DNA from: Actinopolymorpha alba DSM 45243
GTDB taxonomy: Bacteria > Actinomycetota > Actinomycetes > Propionibacteriales > Actinopolymorphaceae
Assembly (NCBI RefSeq): GCF_000373925.1
Contig: NZ_KB892768.1
Location: forward strand, 62,001-126,000
DNA: 64,000 nt
Reading direction: 5' to 3'
This document shows, piece by piece, positions 51,750 through 60,287 of this stretch. The notes below the pieces were generated by a model that worked only from the letters and a program-made list of their open reading frames with translations, did not search any database and was not told the DNA's origin. Numbering within the stretch: position 1 is the first letter of the stretch; every line of letters begins with the position of its first letter. Both the position numbers and the translations under genes were made by a program.

Positions 51750-52994
51750 ATGACCGAAGGCCTGCGCCCGGGTGATCCGACGACACTGGGGCTGTTCCAC
51801 CTGCGTGGCCGCCTCGCCGAACACGAGGCCGGTGTGGTCTTTCTCGGGTACGACCCGACCGGGCGAGCCGCGGCGCTGACGGTGCTCCACGCCGGTGCGG
51901 CCGCCGACTCCGCCGTCCGTGATCGGCTCACCTCCGCCCTGGACGCACTCGCCGCACGCGGGCCGGAGCAGGTGTTGGGTGCGGCGCCGTACGACGCGGT
52001 GCCGTGGGTGGCAACTGCGTACACCGACGGGCGTCCTGAGGCGGCACTCGCGCTGCTCGACGCGGCTGGGCTGTCGGCGCCAGGGCCAGGACTCTTCACC
52101 GGACCCGGCGGTGGTCCGGCCGGACCTGACTTCGCTCCCCACTGGGCCGGTACGCCAGCCGCCCACATGGTCACTCCCCCACCACCTGCCGCGCCCGCCA
52201 CGACGGCCATCCGGCCAGCTGACTCCAAACGCTCGCTGGCGATCCTCGCTCTGTGTGTCGCGGCGGCCCTCGTGGTCATCGTCGGCGGCGCCTTCGCGGC
52301 GAACGCGTTCTTCGGCGGGGATGACAAAGACACCGACGCTTCGGCGCCCGAGCAAACCCCAGGACTTCCCGGACCCGTCGACACCATCCCGGCCATGCCC
52401 GGCCCAAGCCAGTCGGCCACTCCCGCGCCGAGCCGCACACCGCCACCGTGGATGCCGACACCCGGGCCTTCCTACACCGGTCCCGATGGACCGGACGGTC
52501 TGGTGGCTGGACCGACCTTCGGCAAGGAGGAGCCGACGTACCCCATGGACCTCAACGAGTTCCCCTTCGACTTCCGGGTCCCGAAGACCTGGGGATGCAT
52601 GAAGAGCAGCAAGGGCGGACCCGGTGTGGTCCGGTGGGTCTGCGTCGACGAGTCCTTCGCCTTCTCCGGCAAGCCGGGCAGGACGCCGGGCGGCATCATC
52701 GAGGTGCAGGACTGCCCGTCCCCGTGCGGGTCGTCGGAGTGGACCAAGATCCGGGACGACCGACTTCCCACCATCCCCACCAACTGGAAGCGCACCGACG
52801 ACACGACGACGTACGCCGAGTGGACCGTCGGCGCCGGGGACACCACCGAGGTGTCGGCCGCGATGAGCCACGTCTTCGGCGCCAAACGCGGCGACGCTCC
52901 TGACACTCACGTGACCGTCCGGCTCACCGGCGCGCCCAGTGAGAAGAAGAACCTGCAGAAGATCATCAACGATATCCGCGCCAGAACTCCGTGA
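51750..52994 (+). CDS. Membrane protein with a kinase-like N-lobe remnant and extracellular C-domain
   Basis: A 414-residue protein. Residues 12-95 read like the N-lobe of a Ser/Thr kinase (LFHLRGRLAEHEAGVVFLGY then DPTGRAAALTVLH). Thr44 stands where the ATP-binding Lys is expected, and no C-lobe or HRD/DFG motif follows. A Pro-rich linker precedes one membrane segment (about 162-188). After a second Pro/Ser-rich linker there is an extracytoplasmic domain of about 165 residues with four Cys. Function unknown. It lies divergent from the moxR operon and overlaps a convergent transglycosylase gene by 29 bases. Confidence 0.75.
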   Translation: MTEGLRPGDPTTLGLFHLRGRLAEHEAGVVFLGYDPTGRAAALTVLHAGAAADSAVRDRLTSALDALAARGPEQVLGAAPYDAVPWVATAYTDGRPEAALALLDAAGLSAPGPGLFTGPGGGPAGPDFAPHWAGTPAAHMVTPPPPAAPATTAIRPADSKRSLAILALCVAAALVVIVGGAFAANAFFGGDDKDTDASAPEQTPGLPGPVDTIPAMPGPSQSATPAPSRTPPPWMPTPGPSYTGPDGPDGLVAGPTFGKEEPTYPMDLNEFPFDFRVPKTWGCMKSSKGGPGVVRWVCVDESFAFSGKPGRTPGGIIEVQDCPSPCGSSEWTKIRDDRLPTIPTNWKRTDDTTTYAEWTVGAGDTTEVSAAMSHVFGAKRGDAPDTHVTVRLTGAPSEKKNLQKIINDIRARTP

Positions 52995-54207
52995 TGATCG
53001 CCAGGAGCAGCGGCAGGGCGTCGGTGTCGCGCCAGGTCGCTCCCTCCATCCCGGGGATGGGCGGCGTGGTACACGGGGTCGGTTGGCCTGTCGGCGTGGA
53101 CGTGGGCATTGGTGTCGGCGTGGCGCTGGGCGAAGGCAGTGCGCTGGTCGACGGAGAGGGACCGACCGACGGGCCGCCGGTTGGTGCGGTTGTCGGAACG
53201 CCGGCGCAGGACGGTGCCGGCGCGGGTGCGTCCGTCGGGCTCGGGTCCGGGGTGGGGCCTGGCGGCTCAGGAGTCGGCGTCGGGCTGGTCGGCTGGGGTG
53301 TCGGCGTGGGGTCGGAAGGTGCTGGAGTGGGAGGCGGCGTCGTCGACGGAGACGAGGAAGCGGACGGCGACGGGGACGGGGGCACGGTCGGCTCCACGGG
53401 AGCAGTCGGCCCGGGCGTCTCCGACGTACCTCCCGGCGGCGTGGGTACGGAAGCCCGACCGAGCGTGAGGAGGTCGCCGTCAGGTGGAGCGGCCCGGCCC
53501 ATGGTGTACGCGTCGATCCAGGCCAGCACCCGCTCGACATAACTCATCGAGTGGTTGTAGCTGAAGATCGCCGTGGTCAGCTCCAGCCTTCGCGACAGGT
53601 CCCGGCCACCGTCGCAGAGGTAGATCCCGGTCGTCAGGGTCGCGTCGTACACATTGCGCGGGTCGGCTACGCCGTCACCGTTCCCGTCCGTGCCGTACCT
53701 CACCCACGAGCTCGGGATGAACTGCATCGGGCCCACCGCGCGATCCCACGTGGGGTCTCCGTCGTACCGCCCGCCGTCCGTGTCGGGAATGGCGGCGAAC
53801 CGCGAACCGTCGAGCGCCGGCCCGAGGATCGGCCGCACCGTGTCGCCCCGCGTACTCACCGCTCCGCCAGCCGCGTGGTCTGACTCCACCTTCCCGATAC
53901 CGGCGAGCATCTGCCAGGTCAGCCGGCACTCCGGCGCTCGGGTGACCAGGATGGCGGCGGCATTGCGGTACGCGTAGAGCACCGGCCCGGGAATCCCCAG
54001 CTCGCCGGGTGGTGACACGCCGTTGACGGTTCCCGGAGCTTCAGAGCCCAGCCGGCCGGCGTCGCCGCGGCGACCATTGTCGCCGGACACGGTCTGGCCA
54101 GGCGGGGAGCCGGGCGCGTCGTCCAGCCCGCCGTGTGCTGCGACGCTGGGTATGACCGAAGCCGCTATCGCCACTGCGGCAACGCGTACCGCTGTCCATA
54201 ACTTCAT
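52966..54207 (-). CDS. Secreted lytic transglycosylase (SLT_2 / MltB-like) with Pro-rich tail
   Basis: A 413-residue protein with a signal peptide (MKLWTAVRVAAVAIAASVI...). The transglycosylase domain carries the catalytic-region Glu in GIGKVESDHA near 92, then GPMQFIPSSWVRYG near 152 and FSYNHSMSYVERVL near 210. The last 140 residues are a Pro/Ser/Thr-rich low-complexity wall-spanning-type tail. It cleaves peptidoglycan glycosidic bonds outside the membrane. GGGGGATGTCCG precedes the ATG chosen here. Its 3' end overlaps the convergent gene. Confidence 0.92.
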   Translation of the reverse strand: MKLWTAVRVAAVAIAASVIPSVAAHGGLDDAPGSPPGQTVSGDNGRRGDAGRLGSEAPGTVNGVSPPGELGIPGPVLYAYRNAAAILVTRAPECRLTWQMLAGIGKVESDHAAGGAVSTRGDTVRPILGPALDGSRFAAIPDTDGGRYDGDPTWDRAVGPMQFIPSSWVRYGTDGNGDGVADPRNVYDATLTTGIYLCDGGRDLSRRLELTTAIFSYNHSMSYVERVLAWIDAYTMGRAAPPDGDLLTLGRASVPTPPGGTSETPGPTAPVEPTVPPSPSPSASSSPSTTPPPTPAPSDPTPTPQPTSPTPTPEPPGPTPDPSPTDAPAPAPSCAGVPTTAPTGGPSVGPSPSTSALPSPSATPTPMPTSTPTGQPTPCTTPPIPGMEGATWRDTDALPLLLAIITEFWRGYR

Positions 54208-54302
54208 CGGACATCCCCCCGGTCCCCTCACCATCGCACGGACCATCGGGGGATGGCGGGCCGATCCAGAACCTCACCCGGATGGGGTGTGCCGCGACGT
54301 GC

Positions 54303-55730
54303 TCAGCCTGGGCGGTGGGCCCGTCGCGACAACACGATGCCGGCACCCGCGACCGCGATCATCACCGCGTAGATCGGCGCGTACACCAGCGCGGGCGCCA
54401 CCTGGCTGTGGAGCGTCGCGAAGATCACTCCGGCGAGACCGACAAGCGCGACGTTGCCCAACGAGTCCGACATCTGGGCGGCGGCGCCGCTCGCTCCGTG
54501 TTCCTCGGTTGGGGAGTACTCGAGAAGGAGCACCGACAGGCTCGCCGTCGCAAGACCCATGCCGAGCCCGGCGAGGACGCACCCGAGCGCGGCGGTCCAC
54601 TGGGGTATCACTGGTACGACGGCGAGCAGGACGAGCGCCAGCCCCGAGGTCACGAAGACGGCGCCCACTCCGATCAACCGGGCCCGGGTCATCCGAAGAC
54701 CCCGGCGACCCTGCCACCACGAACCCGTCGACCAGCCAAGCGACCCCACCGTGAGGACCAGTCCGGCGACCGTGGCGGACATGCCACGAAGTTCGATGAG
54801 CATGAGGGGGATGAACGCCTGCGCGCCGAAGAACGCGCCTGAGAACAGCCCGCGCAGCCCCACCACGGACGGAAGTCCGCGGGCGAAGCGGAGCGTCCCG
54901 GGCGGAAGCAGCCGCGGCAGGCTCAGCACGAGGAACGCGAGCCCGGCGGCAACCAGGAGCAGGCTCCACCACTGCCGCTCCTGCCCGGCGTACTGCAGGA
55001 GCCCGATGCCGGCCGCGGCGGCCAGCGCCCGGCGCTTGCGCCCGCGACGCGGGGCGGGCGGCTCGGCGTCGACGGCCGGAAGTCCGCGCAGCCTCGGCAG
55101 GACGAGGAACACCAGACCGACGGCGAGCGGAGCCAGCCCGAGGAAGACCAGTCGCCAGGTGGTGTGCTCGGTGACGGTGCCGGCGATCACCGGCCCCACG
55201 ATCGACGGAAGGACCCACGCGCTCGAGATCGCCGAGAACACCCGCGGGCGCAGCGCGGACGGATAGGCCCGACCGACGATGACGTACATCGTGACGACGA
55301 CGGCACCGCCGCCGAGTCCCTGGACCATGCGGCCAAGGACGAAGACCAGCATCGTGGGCGCCGCGCCGGCGATGACCAGCCCGGCCACGAACGCCCCCAC
55401 CGCGGCGACGAACGGCAACACCGGACCGATCCGGTCACACAACTCCCCCGCCACCACGGTGGCGAACATGCTCGCCGTCATGAAGCCGGAGAAACCCCAG
55501 GCGTAGAAAGCAAGTCCGTGCAGCTCGGACACCGCCACCGGCATCGCCGTGTTGACCGCCATCGCCTCGAAGGCGATCAGGAGCACCAGGGTGACGATGC
55601 CGATGGTGAGGGCGCGGTACGGCGGGCTGAGCACGCCATCGGTAGCCGCGACGGGCGGGTTGGGGATGTCGGGGAGGTCGCTGGAGGAGCTGAGTTCTGA
55701 CGCGTTCGGTGACCGGCTGGACGTACTCAC
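54303..55730 (-). CDS. MFS transporter, DHA2-like drug exporter type
   Basis: A 475-residue protein with 12-14 hydrophobic segments from about residue 42 to 465. The MFS motif region GELCDRIGPVLPF is near 96 and GRMVQGLGGGAVVVTMYV near 133 (antiporter motif-like). A polar N-terminal extension of about 35 residues rich in Ser and Pro precedes the first membrane segment. Substrate unknown. No regulator gene is adjacent. Confidence 0.9.
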   Translation of the reverse strand: MSTSSRSPNASELSSSSDLPDIPNPPVAATDGVLSPPYRALTIGIVTLVLLIAFEAMAVNTAMPVAVSELHGLAFYAWGFSGFMTASMFATVVAGELCDRIGPVLPFVAAVGAFVAGLVIAGAAPTMLVFVLGRMVQGLGGGAVVVTMYVIVGRAYPSALRPRVFSAISSAWVLPSIVGPVIAGTVTEHTTWRLVFLGLAPLAVGLVFLVLPRLRGLPAVDAEPPAPRRGRKRRALAAAAGIGLLQYAGQERQWWSLLLVAAGLAFLVLSLPRLLPPGTLRFARGLPSVVGLRGLFSGAFFGAQAFIPLMLIELRGMSATVAGLVLTVGSLGWSTGSWWQGRRGLRMTRARLIGVGAVFVTSGLALVLLAVVPVIPQWTAALGCVLAGLGMGLATASLSVLLLEYSPTEEHGASGAAAQMSDSLGNVALVGLAGVIFATLHSQVAPALVYAPIYAVMIAVAGAGIVLSRRAHRPG

Positions 55731-55947
55731 GTCGAGCCACGTTAGCGGCCGGCGTCCCCGGCGCCATCGGGTTATCGTCCCGGACGGCGTACGTCCGGAG
55801 TCCTAGGTCCCCGCGTCCGCGCACTTTCCGGATGTCAGCCGGAGTTGGCCAGGAGTTCCCTCACGGGATCTTGTAGCCCGGTGGCGGGGCGGCCAAAGTA
55901 TGGGCGGCCCAGACCCCGCTGGGAGGCCCAGCCAATCAGGAGGAGCC

Positions 55948-57480
55948 ATGCCCGCCAAGCGCCTCGCCGATGCAGAAGCCTCGCCTCGCGCCGTGTTGCC
56001 CATGTCGGCACCCACGTCGTCATCTAGATCGCCATCCATGTCGCGTCGCATCGCCGCGCTCGTTCCGGCGGCGACCCTCACGGCAGCCCTCGCGGTCGCC
56101 ACCGTCGCCACGACCGCGGTCACCACCACGGCCGTCGCGAACGCCCGTCCCGACGGTGGGACCGTCGAGGCCGCCACCCGGGTGGTCCAGCGCAACCGGC
56201 CGGACATCCGCGTACCCGTCTTCGCCCAGCACACCGGCCAGGCGTTGCTCGACCTTCGGGTCGCCGCACCGGGCACGGACTGGGCGGTGAAGGGCAAGGA
56301 ATCAGCCGTTATGTCGGTGTACGTCGACGACCGGTACCAGACCAGCGTCGTCGTCACCGGCTCCGCACCCTTGAGCCAGCAGCTCGGCCTCGGCGCCCTG
56401 CGCGCCGGGCCGCACAAGATCCGGCTGCGGTTCGACAACGAACGATCGGCCGCCGCGGCCACCAAGGTCGAGGTCTCCAACCTCGCGCTGCAGACCTTCC
56501 CCCGCACCGATCCGTCATACCTCGCCCTGCGGTACGCCCCGATCATTCACGGACGTAGCCTCGCGGAGTTCGGGGACGCCAACCAGAACACCACGACGGA
56601 CACGCCACTCATCGCTTGGCACGAGAGCGGTCCCGCCTCGACGCCGGGCCACACCCGTCTGACGTACTCCATCGTCTGGAGCAACGAGGACGGCGGCACG
56701 AACAGCCCGGCCCTGATGGCCCGGTGGGGACGTACCACCGACATCGAGTGGGTGTACGCCCTTGAGGTCGACGCGAAGGGCGAACGGGTGCCCGGAAGCG
56801 ACGTCTACCAGGCGCCGAACCACGAGACGAAGCAGTTCCAGGGCAGCTACGACGGCGACCACGCACAGCTGCAGACCTGCACGTCCAACAACAACATGTG
56901 CGACAAGGTCGACAACCCGCTGAGGTTCTTCCCCTCCGCGCTGCAGACCCTGCCATCAGGCAAGGCCCGCGAGTACCTGATGGACGTCAACCCGTGGACC
57001 TACCTGGTCATGGCGAAGGAACTCATCCGCGAGGGCAAGGTCGAGGCGCCGTCCCCCGGCACGCCGTCGACGCCTGAGGTCAGCGACCAGCGCAACTACC
57101 TGTACGCCGTGGTGAAGAAGACCACCTCGGCCCCCAACTCCGGCTCGTCGTGGGTCGGTGTCGCCCTCGGGGTACGCCTGACCTCCGGCGAGACGATCTA
57201 CTACTCGCACCACGACACACCCAACTGGTCGATCCAGCGGGACGCGCCGGCCGCGACGACAGTGGAGCTGCCGGCTGGTACGACCGTCGCGGACATCGCG
57301 GCGATCACCGCACACCGGGTCGTGGTGGGCACGGACACCGGCGCGTCGATCCAGGTCACCGGGATCGACCGGGCGTTCCTCCTCGGTACGGACTACCTGC
57401 CGCAGCCGTCGTTCCTCACCTGGTCCGGCGGCGTCACCGTCACCGCCGCGGAACCCTCCGCGGTGCTCTGGACCCGCTGA
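55948..57480 (+). CDS. Secreted protein of unknown function
   Basis: A 510-residue protein. AGGAGG precedes the ATG at 55948 by four bases. An unusual 30-residue polar region is followed by a signal-like stretch (SRRIAALVPAATLTAALAVA) with probable cleavage near AVANA. The mature protein has Ser/Thr/Asn-rich beta-type sequence, for example LTYSIVWSNEDGGTNSP and LGVRLTSGETIYYSHHD. The segment TCTSNNNMCD holds its only cysteine pair. I recognise no enzyme motif. A surface or carbohydrate-related beta-sandwich protein is possible. A later ATG at 56038 would give a more typical signal peptide but has no SD. Confidence 0.75.
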   Translation: MPAKRLADAEASPRAVLPMSAPTSSSRSPSMSRRIAALVPAATLTAALAVATVATTAVTTTAVANARPDGGTVEAATRVVQRNRPDIRVPVFAQHTGQALLDLRVAAPGTDWAVKGKESAVMSVYVDDRYQTSVVVTGSAPLSQQLGLGALRAGPHKIRLRFDNERSAAAATKVEVSNLALQTFPRTDPSYLALRYAPIIHGRSLAEFGDANQNTTTDTPLIAWHESGPASTPGHTRLTYSIVWSNEDGGTNSPALMARWGRTTDIEWVYALEVDAKGERVPGSDVYQAPNHETKQFQGSYDGDHAQLQTCTSNNNMCDKVDNPLRFFPSALQTLPSGKAREYLMDVNPWTYLVMAKELIREGKVEAPSPGTPSTPEVSDQRNYLYAVVKKTTSAPNSGSSWVGVALGVRLTSGETIYYSHHDTPNWSIQRDAPAATTVELPAGTTVADIAAITAHRVVVGTDTGASIQVTGIDRAFLLGTDYLPQPSFLTWSGGVTVTAAEPSAVLWTR

Positions 57481-57515
57481 TCACGGGTTCCACGTCGACG
57501 CTCGGTCAGAAGTGA

Positions 57516-57559
57516 TTCTTCCGCGGAAGAACGGCATCCCCGCGTCTTCCGCGGAAGAA
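57516..57559. repeat. Two CCGCGG-centred palindromes, family B
   Basis: TTCTTCCGCGGAAGAA (57516-57531) and TCTTCCGCGGAAGA (57545-57558, then AT) are 29 bases apart, centre to centre about 28. They lie after the secreted-protein gene and 220 bases ahead of the fluC operon. The rest of 57560-57780 shows no gene. Confidence 0.8.
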
Positions 57560-57780
57560 TCGTCCGTCGTCGCCCGTCCACGTGTGAACCCCGCGCGACC
57601 CCCGGCCCGGACCCGGCGCCGCTGGCGAGCGCTCCGCGTCCAGTGCGGCGTGACGTCGCCGCGACCGGTAGCCTGGCCGTAATTTCCGAACCGGCGGTGG
57701 GGCTCGCCGGCCACAACCGCGGCGCCGGCGCCGCCAACGGTCCCTGGTGCGTACGACCGGTCCACGCATCAGGAGGGACG

Positions 57781-58293
57781 ATGGCCGCTGACAGTTCGCA
57801 GCGAACGGTCGACCAGGACACGGCAGCCTGGCCGGGCCGGTTCCTCCGCCGTCTCCGATTCTCTCGCCGCCTTCGCTTTCTCACCCGCTTCCGCGCCCTC
57901 GACACGACCCTCGTGATCGCGATCGGCGGCGCTTTGGGCGCCCTCGCGCGCTACGGGTTGACGCTCCGCATTCCGCACGGGTCGCGAGGTTTTCCGTGGT
58001 CGACGTTCCTCACGAACGTGTCCGGCTGCTTCGCGATCGGGATCCTCATGGTGGTGATCCTCGATCTGCCCGCGCCCCATCGGCTGCTGCGCCCCTTCGT
58101 GGGCATCGGGATTCTCGGCGGATTCACGACCTTCTCGACGTACGCCATCGAAACCCGCCAACTCCTCCAGGTGGGTGAGCCCGCGACCGCCGCCGCGTAC
58201 CTGTTCGGCACCCTCGCCGCCGCGCTCCTCGCGGTCTGGTGCGGCGCGCGGGGCACACGACTCTTCAGGCAGTTCCTCAGGAGGTCTCGATGA
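57781..58293 (+). CDS. Fluoride channel FluC (CrcB) subunit 1
   Basis: This 170-residue protein has four membrane segments after a 36-residue basic N-terminal extension. Signature motifs are [12 protein letters not shown] near 43-54, [10 protein letters not shown] near 76 with the pore Asn, and [12 protein letters not shown] near 110. FluC proteins export fluoride as dual-topology dimers. Here two different subunits are encoded and probably heterodimerise. AGGAGGGACG precedes the ATG. Its stop overlaps the next gene (ATGA). Confidence 0.92.
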   Translation: MAADSSQRTVDQDTAAWPGRFLRRLRFSRRLRFLTRFRALDTTLVIAIGGALGALARYGLTLRIPHGSRGFPWSTFLTNVSGCFAIGILMVVILDLPAPHRLLRPFVGIGILGGFTTFSTYAIETRQLLQVGEPATAAAYLFGTLAAALLAVWCGARGTRLFRQFLRRSR

Positions 58294-58631
58294 ACTCCCT
58301 CGCCGGACCGGCCAAGCGCCTCACCATCTTCGTCGGGGAGGACGACCGCTTCCACCACCGGCCGGTCTACGCCGAGATCGTCCACCGCGCCCACCAGGCC
58401 GGGCTCGCCGGCGCGTCGGTGTTCCGCGGCATCGAGGGGTACGGCGCGAGCCGGCACGTCCACACGAGCAGATTCCTCAGCCTGTCGGAGAACCTCCCGT
58501 TGGCCATCGTCATCGTCGACACCGAGGAACGCATCGAGGCCTTCCTGCCGCAGCTCGACGAACTCGTGACCGCCGGACTGGTCATGGTGGACGACGTGCG
58601 GGTGGTGCGGTACGTGGGGCGGCAGAGATGA
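58290..58631 (+). CDS. DUF190 family protein of the fluoride operon
   Basis: A 113-residue PII-like protein of the DUF190 family. [18 protein letters not shown] is at 10-27, then [19 protein letters not shown], and a C-terminal [11 protein letters not shown]. It is coupled on both sides by ATGA overlaps to two fluC genes, so it most likely regulates or accompanies the channel. Confidence 0.92.
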   Translation: MNSLAGPAKRLTIFVGEDDRFHHRPVYAEIVHRAHQAGLAGASVFRGIEGYGASRHVHTSRFLSLSENLPLAIVIVDTEERIEAFLPQLDELVTAGLVMVDDVRVVRYVGRQR

Positions 58632-59020
58632 CGGCCGTCCTCGCGGTCGTGCTCGGCGGCCTGATCGGCGCGCCACTGCGCTATCACCTGGACAGGGCGA
58701 TCCAGACTCGCCACGAATCCGCCTTCCCCTGGGGGACCCTCACAGTCAACGTCCTGGGTTCCTTCCTCCTGGGGGTGATCGCCTCAGCCACCGAGTCCGG
58801 CGTACTCGGCGCGCTCGGCGCCCCCATGTACGCACTGGTCGGCACCGGCCTGTGCGGCGCGCTGACGACGTTCTCGACCTTCGGGTACGAAACGCTGCGC
58901 CTGCTGGAGGATGGCGCTCGGCTCCCCGCCGTCGCGAACGTGGGCGTGAGCCTGCTCGCCGGCCTGGGCGCGGCGTTCGCGGGCTTCGCGATCGGAATGG
59001 CAGTCTGGTCCGGCGGCTAG
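58628..59020 (+). CDS. Fluoride channel FluC (CrcB) subunit 2
   Basis: This 130-residue protein has four membrane segments and no N-terminal extension. The motifs [14 protein letters not shown] near 9-22, [11 protein letters not shown] near 41 and [12 protein letters not shown] near 79 are typical. It is the partner of the subunit at 57781-58293. I looked for the fluoride riboswitch upstream of the operon and did not see its conserved bases. Confidence 0.93.
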   Translation: MTAVLAVVLGGLIGAPLRYHLDRAIQTRHESAFPWGTLTVNVLGSFLLGVIASATESGVLGALGAPMYALVGTGLCGALTTFSTFGYETLRLLEDGARLPAVANVGVSLLAGLGAAFAGFAIGMAVWSGG

Positions 59021-59063
59021 GCGGCTGGACGGGCTGTTGGGTGTGGCCGGGGAGGGACGCCAG

Positions 59064-59504
59064 GTGGACCCCACGGTGGATCAGCGGGTGTGCGCGGCCA
59101 TCGTGCGCGACGGCCACATCCTGATGGTGCGCCATCGCGAGAGCGGACGTGCGTTCTGGACCTTGCCGGGTGGTACGGCCGAGCCGGGCGAGACGCTTGC
59201 GCAGGCCGCGGTACGCGAGGTGGCCGAGGAGGTACGGCTCGCCGGTGACGCCGGTCCGGTGTTGTACGAGCGGGCGTACGTGAGCGTGGATGGCAGGCCA
59301 GTCCGCGAGACCTGCTTCCTGGTCCGCGTACCCGCCGCCGCCGAGCCGATCCTCGGTCATGACCCCGAACTTCCTGAGGATGCGCAGGTGCTCGCCGAGG
59401 TCTGCTGGTTCGCCCTCGATGCGGTACGCGAGGACCGGCAGGTCTCCCGGGCGCTGCCCACCCTTCGCACTCATCTCACTATGAAAGATCGCGGTCTCGC
59501 ATAG
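59064..59504 (+). CDS. Nudix hydrolase
   Basis: A 146-residue Nudix protein with GGTAEPGETLAQAAVREVAE followed by EVRL at about 36-59, which is the full Nudix box. GGGAGGGA lies about six bases before the GTG at 59064, which is preferred over a TTG 27 bases upstream. Substrate unknown. It follows the fluoride operon by 43 bases and may be co-transcribed. Confidence 0.9.
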   Translation: MDPTVDQRVCAAIVRDGHILMVRHRESGRAFWTLPGGTAEPGETLAQAAVREVAEEVRLAGDAGPVLYERAYVSVDGRPVRETCFLVRVPAAAEPILGHDPELPEDAQVLAEVCWFALDAVREDRQVSRALPTLRTHLTMKDRGLA

Positions 59505-59531
59505 CGGTCAGCTGGCGGTAGCGTGCCAGGT

Positions 59532-60287
59532 ATGACGACGCAGACCTGGGACCCCACGCTGTACGACGGCAAGCACGGCTTCGTCGCCGCCCTCGGCGCC
59601 GGCGTACTCGACCTGCTCGCGGCCCAACCCCGCGAACGCGTCCTCGACCTCGGGTGCGGCACTGGCGACCACGTCGCACAGCTGCGCGCAGCTGGCGTGG
59701 AGGCGATCGGTGTCGACGCGAGCGCGGAGATGATCGAGCGGGCCCGCGAGAAGTTCCCAGACCTGCCCTTCGGCGTCGCCGACGCCCGTGAACTGCCCTA
59801 CGCGGACGAGTTCGACGCCGTGCTGAGCAACGCCACCTTGCACTGGGTGCGGGACGCCGCCGCGGCGGCCAGGTCGATCGCCCGCGCCCTCCGCCCGGGC
59901 GGCCGATTCGTGGCAGAGCTCGGTGGCGCGCGGAACATCGCGACGATCGCGGCGGCTGCCGAGGCGCTCCGCGACGAACTCGGCGTCTCCCCCTCCGCGT
60001 CCCCGTGGTACTTCCCGACCATCGCGGAGTACGCCCGCGTGCTCGAGGACGCCGGCTTCGAGGTGAGTCACGCCTGGCTCTTCGATCGACCGACGCCCCT
60101 CGAGGGCGACGATGGACTGGCGACCTGGATGAGGATGTTCGGGCAGCACCTACTGGTCGACGTACCCGACACTGAGGCGTTCCTGGACCAGCTGAGCGAC
60201 CGCCTGCGCACCCAGCTCCACCACGACGGCACCTGGTGGGCCGACTACCGCCGCCTGCGGATCAGAGCAACCCTCACTCCGAGCTGA
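59532..60287 (+). CDS. Class I SAM-dependent methyltransferase (trans-aconitate methyltransferase-like)
   Basis: A 251-residue methyltransferase. The SAM-binding motif I is VLDLGCGTGDHV near 38-49, motif II is GVDASAEMIERA near 61, and post-motif ALRPGGRFVAELGG is near 120. The C-terminal segment LEDAGFEVSHAWLFDRPTPL matches the trans-aconitate 2-methyltransferase subgroup. Start at ATG 59532. Its 3' end overlaps the convergent gene by 14 bases. Confidence 0.87.
   Translation: MTTQTWDPTLYDGKHGFVAALGAGVLDLLAAQPRERVLDLGCGTGDHVAQLRAAGVEAIGVDASAEMIERAREKFPDLPFGVADARELPYADEFDAVLSNATLHWVRDAAAAARSIARALRPGGRFVAELGGARNIATIAAAAEALRDELGVSPSASPWYFPTIAEYARVLEDAGFEVSHAWLFDRPTPLEGDDGLATWMRMFGQHLLVDVPDTEAFLDQLSDRLRTQLHHDGTWWADYRRLRIRATLTPS

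Noticed and set aside
57560-57780. Fluoride riboswitch ahead of the fluC operon
   Set aside because: The conserved core bases of the crcB motif were not recognised by eye. A covariance-model search could still find a divergent copy.
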